Shown here one piece after another: positions 43,111-52,343 of a stretch of 64,000 nucleotides of DNA. The stretch comes from an uncultured Spirochaetales bacterium (lineage in GTDB: Bacteria > Spirochaetota > Spirochaetia > Sphaerochaetales > Sphaerochaetaceae): assembly GCA_944393005.1 (NCBI GenBank), contig CALXYO010000001.1, positions 248,001-312,000 on the forward strand, read 5' to 3'. A program made the position numbers and the translations under genes. Under the pieces are notes generated by a model that did no database searches, had not been told where the DNA came from, and was given only the letters and a program-made list of their open reading frames with translations. Within the stretch, counting starts at the first letter, position 1. Every line of letters starts with the position of its first letter.

Positions 43111-44629
43111 CCTCCTCTTTCAGGCCGGCCATGAGAATGCCTAGATTCTCCTTATTCGCTTCCCCGTGGTTGAGCACTTTCTGTATTCTGCCCTTGTAGA
43201 TTACGGCTATCCTGTCGGAAAGGTTCATCAGTTCCTCAAGTTCCTCTGAGATGAGGAGAATTCCTATTCCCTCCCTTCTCTTTTTAAGAAGTTCCTGATG
43301 GATGAACTCTATGGCTCCCATATCAAGACCCCTCGTCGGATAGACCGCAATGAGAAATTTAGGAGATCTGGTGAGTTCCCTGGCAAGAATCACTTTCTGT
43401 ATGTTGCCGCCAGACAGGCTTCCAGCCGGAGTGTTCACACCGGGACAGCGGATGTCGAAAGACTTCCTGAGTTCCTCGGCGTTGTCGCTCACGGCCTTCC
43501 TGCTTATGATGCGGTGTTTTGCAAAAGGAGGCCTGTCGCTGTCCTTGAGGATGAAATTCTCCTTGATCGAAAAAGAAGGGACAATACCTTCCACATTCCT
43601 CTCTTCAGGTATGTATCCCATACCCTGGCTGATGATGAACGATGCACTTCTGCCGGTAATCTCGGTGCCGAAGAAGTCTATACTGCCGCTTTCAACGTTT
43701 CTCAGTCCGTTGATCGCTTCTGCAAGTTCTCTCTGGCCGTTTCCCGATACACCTGCAAGACCTACGATCTCGCCCTGCCTGACGTCAAGGGAGAAGCCGT
43801 CAAGGGCAAGAAATCCTCTGTCCGAACGGACGCACAGATTTTTGATGGAAAGTGCTGTCTCTCCGTTGAAATCCTGTTCCTTGTTTTCAGGAAGAGTTAT
43901 CTCATGCCCGGTCATCATGGCAGCAATCTGACGGGGTAAGTAATCGTCTGTGCTGCCGGAGAATACGACCTTGCCGTGCCTGAGAATGGCAATCTTGTCG
44001 CTCAGCGACTTTACTTCATTCAGCTTATGGGAAATGAAGATGATTGAGAGCTCATTCTTCATTCTCTTGAGAAGATCTATGAGCTCATCCGTCTCCTGCG
44101 GTGTCAATGCGCTTGTAGGCTCATCAAGTATGAGGAACCGGGCACCCAGGCAGAGCGTTTTGACAAGTTCGACTCTCTGCTGCTCACCTACCGAAAGCTG
44201 CCAGACATATGCATCAGGGTTTACAGCAAGCCCGTAGTGCTGACTGACCTGCATGACTCTGTCCCTGACCATTGAAAGATCCAGTTTCAGCGGCTTCCAT
44301 GCCTGTTTATAGCCAAGGGCAACGTTTTCCGTGACAGTCATGCCCGGAACCAGCATATACTGCTGGTGCACCATGCCGAGTCCCGCCTTGAAAGCATCAT
44401 CGGGTCCCTTGAAATGCACCTCCTCTCCGTTTATGAATATTCTGCCTTCATCCTGCTGGTAAATACCCATCAGAATATTCATAAGCGTTGTCTTTCCCGC
44501 TCCGTTCTCACCCACAAGGGCAAGAATCTCTCCTTCATCAACACTCAGACTGATGTGGTCAGATGCAAGAACGCCTGGAAAGCGCTTTGTGATATCTTCC
44601 ATTCTGAGTGATTTTATCCTTTTTTCCAT
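43097..44629 (-). CDS. Nucleoside ABC transporter ATP-binding protein (NupO/YufO-like)
   Basis: 510 residues with two ABC domains, as in all BMP-type importers. Domain 1 is intact: Walker A GENGAGKTTLMN near residue 40, signature LSVGEQQRVELV, Walker B FLILDEPTSA. Domain 2 lacks a proper Walker A (GVSGNGQRELAEA), as is usual in this family, but keeps LSGGNIQKVILARE. I use ATG 44629, 10 codons downstream of the longest frame, where the family start fits. Confidence 0.93.
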   Translation of the reverse strand: MEKRIKSLRMEDITKRFPGVLASDHISLSVDEGEILALVGENGAGKTTLMNILMGIYQQDEGRIFINGEEVHFKGPDDAFKAGLGMVHQQYMLVPGMTVTENVALGYKQAWKPLKLDLSMVRDRVMQVSQHYGLAVNPDAYVWQLSVGEQQRVELVKTLCLGARFLILDEPTSALTPQETDELIDLLKRMKNELSIIFISHKLNEVKSLSDKIAILRHGKVVFSGSTDDYLPRQIAAMMTGHEITLPENKEQDFNGETALSIKNLCVRSDRGFLALDGFSLDVRQGEIVGLAGVSGNGQRELAEAINGLRNVESGSIDFFGTEITGRSASFIISQGMGYIPEERNVEGIVPSFSIKENFILKDSDRPPFAKHRIISRKAVSDNAEELRKSFDIRCPGVNTPAGSLSGGNIQKVILARELTRSPKFLIAVYPTRGLDMGAIEFIHQELLKKRREGIGILLISEELEELMNLSDRIAVIYKGRIQKVLNHGEANKENLGILMAGLKEEDDNE

Positions 44630-44649
44630 AACACTCTCTAAAACACAGC

Positions 44650-44673
44650 GGGCACCCATGTCTCAAGGTGCCC
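44650..44673 (-). promoter_or_regulatory. Attenuator-like hairpin between the binding protein and transporter genes
   Basis: GGGCACC/GGTGCCC stem, 7 bp, 10-base loop, with only a weak T stretch (GTGTTTT) beyond. Such hairpins commonly leave more binding protein than membrane parts. Confidence 0.55.
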
Positions 44674-44692
44674 GGTAATTTTCAAATGACAA

Positions 44693-45718
44693 TCAGAGCT
44701 GAACGTCTGCCCAGTTGGAAAGAACGCCTGCCTGTGCAGTGAATTCTGCGATAGCCTCATCAACGGCACTTCTCATCTCGTCTGTGACAAGAGAGGAAAG
44801 CGCAGGGTTGTAATCAAATACAAAACCGCCGTTGTTGAAGTTCATCGGGATACATACACCGCCTTTTACCCCGGCATCGAGACTTTCGATGAGACCGACA
44901 ACAACTGCAGCATAGTTATAGCTGGATGCCGCAACACACTTTGCCTGTCCTTCAGGAGTGTCAAGCTGTGCGAGGTCCTGGCCGAGCCAGAGCACATCAT
45001 CATATTCGGCACATGCTCTCAGAGCACCGATTGCCTGCTGAGAAGCACCTGTGAGGACATCAGCACCGGCATTGATCTGTGTTGTTGCAAGCTCAGCGGA
45101 CTTTACATAGTCAGAGAAGCTTCCGATGAATGCCATGTTGATTTCAGCATCAGGATTTGCAGCCTCGACGCCAAGGACGAAGCCTCTTGCATAACGTGCA
45201 GCATCACCGCTGTCGACAGGACCTACGAAACCGATATTGTTGTCCTTTGTGAGCATGCCTGCAAGAATACCGGACAGATAACCTGTTTCCTCAGACTCAG
45301 GCATATAAGTGAAGACATTGTCTCCGACAATCTCACTGGAAGTGCCAAAAGCGAATGACACATCAGGGAATTCCGCAGCAAGGTCAGTGACCATGTTCTT
45401 GTACTGTGCGCCATGGGCGATGATAAGATCAAAACCGTCAGCAATGTACTGTCTTGCGATTGACTCGGAGTCGACTGTGGTCATCTTCTCGGAATACTCA
45501 TAGTGGATCTTGCCGGGAAGCTGTTCCTGTGCAGCAAGAATACCGTCATGCATTGACTGACACCAGCCTTTGTCATCAATTGTGTTCTCGATGATAAGAG
45601 CAACCTTATACTGACCGTCATCAGCACCTGCAGCCTCTTCACTTGCACCGCCGGCAAAGACGGCAAGAGGAGCAGCCATTAAAAGTACAACTAGAAAAAG
45701 AACAAGCTTCTTCATCAT
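44693..45718 (-). CDS. BMP-family nucleoside-binding protein (PnrA/TmpC-like)
   Basis: 341 residues. Periplasmic purine nucleoside receptor. Signal peptide MMKKLVLFLVVLLMAAPLAVFA ends at about residue 22, followed by a low-complexity GGASEEAAGADD linker. Unlike Treponema TmpC and most BMP proteins there is no lipobox cysteine, so it should be soluble. IENTIDDKGWCQSMHDGI and FAFGTSSEIVGDNVFTY lie in the ligand-binding lobes. It heads the four-gene operon behind a strong promoter. Confidence 0.92.
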   Translation of the reverse strand: MMKKLVLFLVVLLMAAPLAVFAGGASEEAAGADDGQYKVALIIENTIDDKGWCQSMHDGILAAQEQLPGKIHYEYSEKMTTVDSESIARQYIADGFDLIIAHGAQYKNMVTDLAAEFPDVSFAFGTSSEIVGDNVFTYMPESEETGYLSGILAGMLTKDNNIGFVGPVDSGDAARYARGFVLGVEAANPDAEINMAFIGSFSDYVKSAELATTQINAGADVLTGASQQAIGALRACAEYDDVLWLGQDLAQLDTPEGQAKCVAASSYNYAAVVVGLIESLDAGVKGGVCIPMNFNNGGFVFDYNPALSSLVTDEMRSAVDEAIAEFTAQAGVLSNWADVQL

Positions 45719-45748
45719 TATGCCTCCTGTAGTTTTATTCTATCCTCA

Positions 45749-45791
45749 TTATTAAGTGTATATCAGGGATTTGTCAAAACAATATTGACAA
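45749..45791 (-). promoter_or_regulatory. Promoter of the nucleoside ABC operon with overlapping palindrome
   Basis: Minus strand TTGACA (45772-45777), a 17-base spacer and TAATAA (45749-45754). The -35 forms one arm of TTGTCAA-N7-TTGACAA (45771-45791), a 21-bp inverted repeat that could be an operator. The rest of the gap to 45931 is A/T-rich with nothing else seen. Confidence 0.7.
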
Positions 45792-45930
45792 AATTCGCAA
45801 TAATGTGCTGCTCATTTTTTTGGTTTTCATAAATTTTTTATTTTAAAATCATGAAAATCATAAAAAATTAACTATCAGATATATTTTTTGAACTTTTTTA
45901 CTGAATTTTTCCAGAACATGCACACCGCCA

Positions 45931-47457
45931 TCACATGCCATCCGCGATACGCCCCGCAACAGCTATTCCGTCAAGCGCGGCGGAAACGATGCCTCCGGCG
46001 TAACCTGCACCCTCCCCACAGGGATAAAGGCCATCGACCTGACAGAAATTCTCATCCCTCAGTATTCTCACAGGACTGCTGGTACGGGTCTCAGGAGCGA
46101 TGAGAACAGCGTCATCCGTAAGGAAACGGCCGCGACTCATACGTACAAAGTCCTCAATACCGCTTCTCAGGCTCCCGGCGATGAGAGACGGCAGCACATC
46201 ATCCATCCGCATCATCTCAAGACCGGGGATGTAAGAAGAACGCGGCAGCGAGGAAGAAAGACGGTCCTTAAGGAAATCCGTCATTCTCTGGGCAGGTGCC
46301 CTGAAACCGGGGTTATAGCACTTTCTTTCAATCTCATTGATATACCGGAGCATGGCAAACTCATCCTGATGATCAAGATCAGATACCCTCAGCTGAACGA
46401 CGATACCGCTGTTTGCCCAGAAACTGCCACGTGCTGAAGGAGACATGCCGTTGACGACAAGATGCCCCTCTTCTGTTGCAGCCGGCACGACAATACCGCC
46501 GGGACACATGCAGAAGGAATATACCCCACGGCCCGAGGTCTGTGTAACGAACTTGTAGCTCGCAGAGGGAAGATACTTTCCTCTTCCCTCCATGCTGTGG
46601 TACTGCATCCGGTCTATGAGTACCTGCGGATGCTCAAGCCTCACTCCGATGGCCACATCCTTTGCCTCCAGAGTGAAACCGTCTTTCTGCAGGAATGAAT
46701 AAACATCAGATGCACTGTGACCTGTTGCCAGTATAACAGGACCACAGAATACCCGTCCGTCCGCACATGTCACTCCGGTGACCTTCTCACCATTGCGGAC
46801 AAGCGAGACCACTTTCGTGCTGAGGTGAACCTCTCCGCCATGTTTTTCTATCGTGTTCCTTATCTTTTCCACAACATAAGGTAGCTTATCGCTTCCGATA
46901 TGAGGATGTGCATCACTCAGGATTTCATTTGAGGCACCGTGCTGGACTAGAAGCGCAAGCACTTTGGAGACATCGCCCCTCTTGACAGAGCGGGTGAAAA
47001 GCTTTCCGTCCGAGAAGGCTCCTGCCCCGCCCAGACCGAATGCATAGTTTGACTCGCTGTCAAGACGCCCTTCCCTGTTGAGAACCGCCAGGTCCCTTTT
47101 CCTTTCACCAGCCCCCTTTCCTCTTTCAATCAGCACCGGTTTCAGCCCCTTCTCAAGCAGCGTGAGGGCCGCAAAAAGCCCTGCAGGTCCAGCACCGACA
47201 ACAATGACGGACGGCGCATCTTCTACGGATCTGAAAGTCACCGGTGTGAAAACAGGCTTTTCCTCTTCATCAATGAACACACGGACCCTTGCGTTCACCT
47301 TGATGTCCTTTCTTCTTGAATCAACCGACTTTTTCAGATAAACCGCAGATGTCACATCTTTGGCCTTAACACCGCATTTCGCCGCACATCTCTTCCTGAG
47401 AAGTTCTTTTTCATAAGCCTCCTGAGGAGAGAGGCAGAGGTCTATATCCTTGATCAT
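45931..47457 (-). CDS. FAD-dependent oxidoreductase (BFPP-like/YhiN-like flavoprotein)
   Basis: 508 residues. An N-terminal ferredoxin-like domain (about 1-85, with PQEAYEKELLRKRCAAKC) precedes the FAD-binding GAGPAGLFAALTLLEKG and the pattern LIERGKGAGERKRDL. GGAGAFSDGKLFTR and the C-terminal PCGEGAGYAGGIVSAALDGI are characteristic of a widespread family of uncharacterised NAD(P)/FAD flavoproteins. Substrate unknown. Single gene, divergent from the ABC-F gene. Confidence 0.88.
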   Translation of the reverse strand: MIKDIDLCLSPQEAYEKELLRKRCAAKCGVKAKDVTSAVYLKKSVDSRRKDIKVNARVRVFIDEEEKPVFTPVTFRSVEDAPSVIVVGAGPAGLFAALTLLEKGLKPVLIERGKGAGERKRDLAVLNREGRLDSESNYAFGLGGAGAFSDGKLFTRSVKRGDVSKVLALLVQHGASNEILSDAHPHIGSDKLPYVVEKIRNTIEKHGGEVHLSTKVVSLVRNGEKVTGVTCADGRVFCGPVILATGHSASDVYSFLQKDGFTLEAKDVAIGVRLEHPQVLIDRMQYHSMEGRGKYLPSASYKFVTQTSGRGVYSFCMCPGGIVVPAATEEGHLVVNGMSPSARGSFWANSGIVVQLRVSDLDHQDEFAMLRYINEIERKCYNPGFRAPAQRMTDFLKDRLSSSLPRSSYIPGLEMMRMDDVLPSLIAGSLRSGIEDFVRMSRGRFLTDDAVLIAPETRTSSPVRILRDENFCQVDGLYPCGEGAGYAGGIVSAALDGIAVAGRIADGM

Positions 47458-47510
47458 GGATCAAAGAATAGCTTGTATGAGGCCTGTCAATCAATTAGAA
47501 TGCACTTCTG

Positions 47511-49358
47511 ATGAACGTACTCTCAGTTGAAAACCTTTCTAAGACAGTTGATGACAAACCCCTTTTTGAAAATGTGACGCTGGGCCTGGAGGAAGGAGAG
47601 AAAGCCGGTATAGTCGGTGTGAACGGAGCCGGCAAAACCAGCTTCATCCACACTCTGACTGGACTGCTGCATCCTGACGAAGGCAGAATAAGCATCAGCA
47701 GTTCCGTCTTCATGGAAACCCTTGAGCAGAATGTCACCTCAGAAGAGGACGCCACAATAGGAAGCTTCCTTTATGAATCAGGCTGCTGGAAGATCCGTCT
47801 TCTGAATGATTACAATGCCGCAGTGGAAAGAGGAGACGTCAGGATGTATCAGCATCTTATGGGGGAGATCGAAAAGCACGATCTGTGGAATATAGGGAAC
47901 GACTATAAGGCACGTCTGACACAGTTCGGGCTGAGACTGCCGCTGGAAACTCCGATGAAGGCGCTCTCGGGCGGAGAGAGGAAAAAGGCCGCAATCGCAC
48001 GTCTTTTCGCACTCAACCCCGGCATAATGCTGCTGGATGAACCTACAAACCATCTTGATATAAAGACGATTGAACTGCTCGAGAGCGAACTGAGAAACAG
48101 CAGTGCCGCAGTCATAATAGTCACACATGACAGGTACATACTGAATTCAGTGTGCACAACAATATGGGAGCTTGACAGAGGAACATTCTACCGCCATCCG
48201 GGTAATTACGAAGCCTATCTTGAACGAAGGGCCGAGAGAATAAGCATGATGCAGAAAGAACAGGACCGGCTCGCATCGATCCTGCGCCGTGAGCTTGTCT
48301 GGCTGGAGAGGGGACCTCAGGCCAGGACAGGTAAGGACAAGAACAGGAAGGAGAGAATCGAGAACATGCTCGCATCTGTCCGTAACGTTCAGGATGCAGA
48401 ACAGACATGTTTCTCCTCTCTTGACAGGAGGCTTGGCAAGACAATTCTTGAAATCGACAATATTTCCAAGTCTTATGACGGGAGATGTCTTTTCAGGAAT
48501 TTCTCATATTCTTTCAAGAAAGGTGACAAGATAGGCATTGTCGGGGACAACGGCTGCGGTAAGTCCACTTTCCTTGATATAATTGCCGGGCTTGAGACAC
48601 CGGATGAAGGAAAAGCCGTTAAAGGCGTCAACACTTATTTCGCATATTATGATCAGCTCAGCCGTACACTTGATACGAAGAAAAGTGCAATTGAATTCAT
48701 AGAAAAGCTTGGAAGCCGGATAAACTTTGCGGGAACGGAGATGAGCGCACAGCAGCTGCTGGAACTCTTCGGCTTCTCAAGGGAGAAAAGCAGGACAAGT
48801 CTTTCCGTTTTCTCAGGCGGAGAAAAACGAAGGATATATCTCATTTCAAAAATTGTGCAGAATCCTAACTTCCTGATTCTTGATGAACCAACAAACGACC
48901 TGGACATAAAGACAATGGAAAATCTGGAAGAGTATATCTCGGCTTTCAGCGGATGCACGCTCATTGTCTCCCATGACAGGGCCTTCCTCAACTGCACCTG
49001 CACTTCCCTCTTCGTTTTTGACAATTCAAGAATACTCAATATCCCCACAACCTACAGCCAGTGGAAAAAGAATAATGATACGCCTCAGACTCAAGTCAGG
49101 AGCGATGTCAAAAAGACAGAAGAAAAACCCAGAAGGGAAAAGAAAGGACTTTCCTTCAAGGAACAGAAGGAATTCGATTCTCTTGAAGAAGAGATAACCA
49201 GACTTGAGGAGTATAAGGGAAAACTTGAGGCAAGTTTCTCAACGGCCCAGACTACTGAAGACGGCACCCTTCAGGAAAGAAATGAAAAATACAACAGGTT
49301 ATGTGAGGAAATAGAGGAAAAAACACAGCGTTACTTCTTCCTTGCAGAGAAAATATAA
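47511..49358 (+). CDS. ABC-F family ATPase (Uup/EttA-like)
   Basis: 615 residues, soluble protein with two ABC domains and no membrane span. Walker A GVNGAGKTSFIH (near 38) and GDNGCGKSTFLD (near 345); signatures LSGGERKKAAIA and FSGGEKRRIYLI; Walker B MLLDEPTNHLDI and LILDEPTNDLDI. The linker between the domains and the coiled-coil C-terminus (from about 540) fit the Uup group. ABC-F proteins act on the ribosome's E site to relieve stalling or give antibiotic resistance. Note the gene at 26086 is another ribosome-rescue factor. Confidence 0.93.
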   Translation: MNVLSVENLSKTVDDKPLFENVTLGLEEGEKAGIVGVNGAGKTSFIHTLTGLLHPDEGRISISSSVFMETLEQNVTSEEDATIGSFLYESGCWKIRLLNDYNAAVERGDVRMYQHLMGEIEKHDLWNIGNDYKARLTQFGLRLPLETPMKALSGGERKKAAIARLFALNPGIMLLDEPTNHLDIKTIELLESELRNSSAAVIIVTHDRYILNSVCTTIWELDRGTFYRHPGNYEAYLERRAERISMMQKEQDRLASILRRELVWLERGPQARTGKDKNRKERIENMLASVRNVQDAEQTCFSSLDRRLGKTILEIDNISKSYDGRCLFRNFSYSFKKGDKIGIVGDNGCGKSTFLDIIAGLETPDEGKAVKGVNTYFAYYDQLSRTLDTKKSAIEFIEKLGSRINFAGTEMSAQQLLELFGFSREKSRTSLSVFSGGEKRRIYLISKIVQNPNFLILDEPTNDLDIKTMENLEEYISAFSGCTLIVSHDRAFLNCTCTSLFVFDNSRILNIPTTYSQWKKNNDTPQTQVRSDVKKTEEKPRREKKGLSFKEQKEFDSLEEEITRLEEYKGKLEASFSTAQTTEDGTLQERNEKYNRLCEEIEEKTQRYFFLAEKI

Positions 49359-49366
49359 CCCGGCAT

Positions 49367-49401
49367 ACAAAAAACTCCTGACAGATTCACCCGTCAGGAG
49401 T
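49367..49401 (-). terminator. Terminator of the superoxide reductase gene
   Basis: Minus strand ACTCCTGAC/GTCAGGAGT perfect 9-bp stem then six T. Confidence 0.9.
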
Positions 49402-49423
49402 CATGTGCTGAATACAGATCAAG

Positions 49424-49798
49424 TTAAAGATCTGCTTTCCATAATCCATGAAGGTTGCAGTAGGCATAGACAGCCTTCGCCTTGTCACTTGGACTGAGTG
49501 CAAACACGACTTCCGGCTTGTCTCCGGCCTTGAGACTCTTTCTCTGTCCGCCTTCCTCTGTTTCAAGATATACCCACTGAATGAGATGTTCTTCTGTCAT
49601 CGGATGCAGAGTTGAGCCGATCTGGACTGTAATGAGATTACCTTCAGCAGATGCTACCGGAATGTGCTTTTCTGTAGCAGCTTCAGTTGTATTCGGAACA
49701 AGCTCAGCCATTTTTTCGCCGCAGCATACAACAGGAACACCCTTGTCCTGGATCTTTCCGATAATATTCTTGCAATGATTACAAATGTAGAATTTCAT
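49424..49798 (-). CDS. Desulfoferrodoxin / superoxide reductase
   Basis: 124 residues. Reduces superoxide to peroxide without making oxygen, typical of anaerobes. The desulforedoxin-type centre I is complete (C6, C9, C25, C26). Centre II ligands are E43/K44/H45 in ATEKHIP, H65 and H71 in GSTLHPMTEEHL, and the later C and H in AYCNLHG. ATG 49798 follows AAGGAG. It is the second gene after the coiled-coil protein at 49815. Confidence 0.95.
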   Translation of the reverse strand: MKFYICNHCKNIIGKIQDKGVPVVCCGEKMAELVPNTTEAATEKHIPVASAEGNLITVQIGSTLHPMTEEHLIQWVYLETEEGGQRKSLKAGDKPEVVFALSPSDKAKAVYAYCNLHGLWKADL

Positions 49799-49814
49799 AT
49801 TTCTTCTCCTTACA

Positions 49815-50282
49815 TTATTCTTTTTTATCTTCAATCTCGCTGATGACCTGTGCATCAGTCTTGATCGGTATAAGTTTCTTTATGAAAGCCTGAACTCCGA
49901 CATAAGTTTTCTCGAACTCCTCCTCGCTTTCCTTGAGCGCTGCCTGCCATGCGGCACCGAATCCGGGGCTGTTGATTATAAGTCTGTCAACCGCAGTCTG
50001 ATAGACGTTGAGACGCTGCAGTTCCTTCCTGCCGGGTTTCTGGGAATAAGTCTGGACTGTGATGCGCAGGTTCTCATTTGCTTTCCTGAGGTCTTCGTTT
50101 TCCTTCTTGAGCTTGTTGACGCCCTCGCTTTCCAGTTCCATTCTGTCAGTAAGCATCTGCTTATAGCGTGCCACATCCCTGTCCGCCTGATTTTTCTGAT
50201 TTTTAAGCTTGACAGCCATCACCATAAAAACCAGAAGCCCGGCTATCAGAGCAGCCGCAAGACAATACAATACCTGTGCCAT
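49815..50282 (-). CDS. Membrane-anchored coiled-coil protein
   Basis: 155 residues, not recognised. One N-terminal membrane segment (about 3-24), then a coiled coil (about 30-85, rich in Lys, Glu and Asn, e.g. LKKENEDLRKANENLRI) and a globular C-terminal domain with PGFGAAWQAALKESEEEF. It is 16 bases upstream of the superoxide reductase start, so they are probably cotranscribed. Function unknown. Confidence 0.75.
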   Translation of the reverse strand: MAQVLYCLAAALIAGLLVFMVMAVKLKNQKNQADRDVARYKQMLTDRMELESEGVNKLKKENEDLRKANENLRITVQTYSQKPGRKELQRLNVYQTAVDRLIINSPGFGAAWQAALKESEEEFEKTYVGVQAFIKKLIPIKTDAQVISEIEDKKE

Positions 50283-50396
50283 ACCTAAACCTCACCATAG
50301 AAAATACTATATTATTCAGTGTTAGACAAGAGAAAACAGCGGTACAGATTTTACTGAGAAAAAAACATTTATTTACAATATAATAAAATACAATTC

Positions 50397-50480
50397 TACC
50401 CGAAATGGGGCTTGAACCCATACGACCTTGCGGTCAAGGGATTTTAAGTCCCTTGCGTCTACCAATTCCGCCATTCGGGC
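50397..50480 (-). tRNA. tRNA-Leu (TAA)
   Basis: 84-base class II tRNA. Acceptor GCCCGAA/TTCGGGT (last pair G-T), anticodon stem AGGGA/TCCCT with loop CTTAAAA (anticodon TAA), variable arm GACCGCAAGGTC, T arm ATGGG/CCCAT with TTCAAGC. Discriminator A, no CCA encoded. Substrate of MiaA in the same window, since TAA reads UUA. Confidence 0.96.
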
Positions 50481-50732
50481 ATGATATTTCTGAACACAGA
50501 ACAGAGGCTATGATACACACTTTATGCCGCTAAGTCAATTTGATAGAGGAAAATGACAACATTTGCATGTTTTTTTCGGTGTACTAATTTTCACTCAATC
50601 ATAATGCAACACAACTTGAGCAAGTTTAAAATAAGTTATGAATATTTACATACCGTTTTAGGTCTAATATTTTATTTATATAAATTATCATCCTGTCTTT
50701 TCAAAGAAAGTACAGAAATGTATCATATTTCC

Positions 50733-51485
50733 ATGAATTATTTCGACACGCATTTTCACCTGACCGCAATGCAGGATAAAGGAATCGACCTGGACTCACT
50801 CAGAGGTATAGAAGGTATGGATATCGGATGCGATCCCGGAGATATTGTCCACCGCATTGAAGTGATCAGGAAATTTCCTTCTCTGTATTTTTCTGTCGGA
50901 GCAGATCCGGGTGCGGCGGCATCTGAAATAAATGCATCGGAAATTGCATCACAGATAAAAAAAGAGGCAGAAAAATACAAAGCGGATTTCATCGGCGAGA
51001 TCGGCCTTGATTACTACTGGAATTACGGTGCACCGGGAAAAATGGAAGATCTGTTTGCCCTGCAGCTTGATATTGCAGATGAGCTGAATCTTCCCGTTGC
51101 AATCCATACAAGAAATGCGGATATGAAAACGCTGGAAATACTTTCATCCCATAAAAACACAAAATGCGGACTGATACATTGTTTCTCATCTGACAAGGAG
51201 ACGGCAAAAGCTTTCCTCGATCTTGGCTTCTGCATTTCATTTGCGGGGAATGTGACTTACAGATCAAATGACTGCCTGAGAGCAGCGGCAGCATACACAC
51301 CTCTTGACAGAATCCTGCTTGAAACAGACTCCCCCTACCTTTCCCCTGTTCCTGTGAGAGGAAAAACAAACACACCTCTGAACATTGAGTATACTTACAA
51401 GGTGGTTGCGGAAATCAAGGATATAAGCTGCCAGGAGCTAAATGAGATTGTCAAGGAAAACTTCAAAAGGATTCTTGTGCTCTGA
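50733..51485 (+). CDS. TatD family metal-dependent hydrolase
   Basis: 250 residues. Metal ligands in FDTHFHLTAMQD (HxH, residues 6-8), GEIGLDYYWN (glutamate), VAIHTRNAD, GLIHCFSSDKE and ETDSPYLSP. TatD proteins are 3'-5' exonucleases of DNA and RNA. I chose ATG 50733; one at 50718 is possible. The upstream gap 50481-50732 is A/T-rich with no further gene. The last 48 bases overlap the convergent gene at 51438. Confidence 0.92.
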   Translation: MNYFDTHFHLTAMQDKGIDLDSLRGIEGMDIGCDPGDIVHRIEVIRKFPSLYFSVGADPGAAASEINASEIASQIKKEAEKYKADFIGEIGLDYYWNYGAPGKMEDLFALQLDIADELNLPVAIHTRNADMKTLEILSSHKNTKCGLIHCFSSDKETAKAFLDLGFCISFAGNVTYRSNDCLRAAAAYTPLDRILLETDSPYLSPVPVRGKTNTPLNIEYTYKVVAEIKDISCQELNEIVKENFKRILVL

Positions 51486-52235
51486 ATAAATATATGGAGC
51501 TGAAATGAATCCTTCCGTTTCTTCATCAAGAAGCAGTTCTGTCATCTGAGTGAAATCATAGCCGACCGTATCGGCTTTCTGCCCTGACTCAAAAGCGTTC
51601 TTATAAATACTGTCCACAATATATGTGCAGCCATCATCAATCTTCACAAGCTCGGAAGTTTTTGACGGATCATAGACTATCAGAGTATGTACACCGTTTG
51701 CAGCCAGTTCTGAAGAAAGACTTTCGGCGGCAACCCGGCTCAGACTTTCATCATAGCTGAACGAAGGAAACGATTCAGGGGCAAGTGATGCAAGCTCACT
51801 TTCCTCATTATCGCTTTCATCATATATAAGCGCAGGCAGCAGTGCATCCATACCGGCATTCTCATATGCAAGATTCCACTGACAGAGAATATCATCTGTG
51901 AAAACAACATCAAAATAGTCCAAAGCCTCAGCATCGCTGATTCCGAAACATGCACTTCTTGCACCAGGAGAGGCACCGTCCCTGATGAGTGAAAGTGCCG
52001 CAACAGGAGAATATATTGCCGCATCGGCACCATCCCATGTCTCCGGATATACGCTCACGGTGCATCTGTACGGTGCAAGGATCCCCTTTTCCGGCAGACT
52101 GCTGTATAGATACTCCTCATATCCGCTTACGACAAAATTGATTTTATCAAGAGAGAAATAACGGATGAGAAGCAGTGCTGCGGCAATAGCTGCCGCTGAT
52201 ATTACAGACTTTAACAGCAGATGTTTCCTTTTCAT
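51438..52235 (-). CDS. Hypothetical exported or membrane-anchored protein
   Basis: 265 residues, not recognised. A basic N-terminus (MKRKHLLLKSVIS) and a hydrophobic stretch to residue 26 form a signal peptide or anchor. The rest resembles two alpha/beta lobes of periplasmic ligand-binding proteins: VYPETWDGADAAIYSP, DVVFTDDILCQWNLAYENAGMD and HTLIVYDPSKTSEL. This is a guess from texture only. It overlaps tatD tail to tail by 48 bases. Confidence 0.6.
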   Translation of the reverse strand: MKRKHLLLKSVISAAAIAAALLLIRYFSLDKINFVVSGYEEYLYSSLPEKGILAPYRCTVSVYPETWDGADAAIYSPVAALSLIRDGASPGARSACFGISDAEALDYFDVVFTDDILCQWNLAYENAGMDALLPALIYDESDNEESELASLAPESFPSFSYDESLSRVAAESLSSELAANGVHTLIVYDPSKTSELVKIDDGCTYIVDSIYKNAFESGQKADTVGYDFTQMTELLLDEETEGFISAPYIYSEHKNPFEVFLDNLI

Positions 52236-52280
52236 TGCGCTTCATGATAAAGGAAAGGAATACCACACAGCAAGTCTCAA

Positions 52281-52309
52281 TTGACGAAGAGCAAACTAAA
52301 AACTAGAAT
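52281..52309 (+). promoter_or_regulatory. Promoter of the aldolase gene
   Basis: TTGACG (52281-52286), a 17-base spacer and TAGAAT (52304-52309), with an A-rich spacer; close to ideal, as expected for a glycolytic gene. Confidence 0.85.
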
Positions 52310-52343
52310 AATTGGCGAAATAATTATCAGGAGGAAAAATCCT

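Noticed and set aside
45792-45930. A small RNA or riboswitch upstream of the nucleoside operon
   Set aside because: The gap is A/T-rich with no stable hairpins except the operator-like repeat; the purine riboswitch core is not seen.
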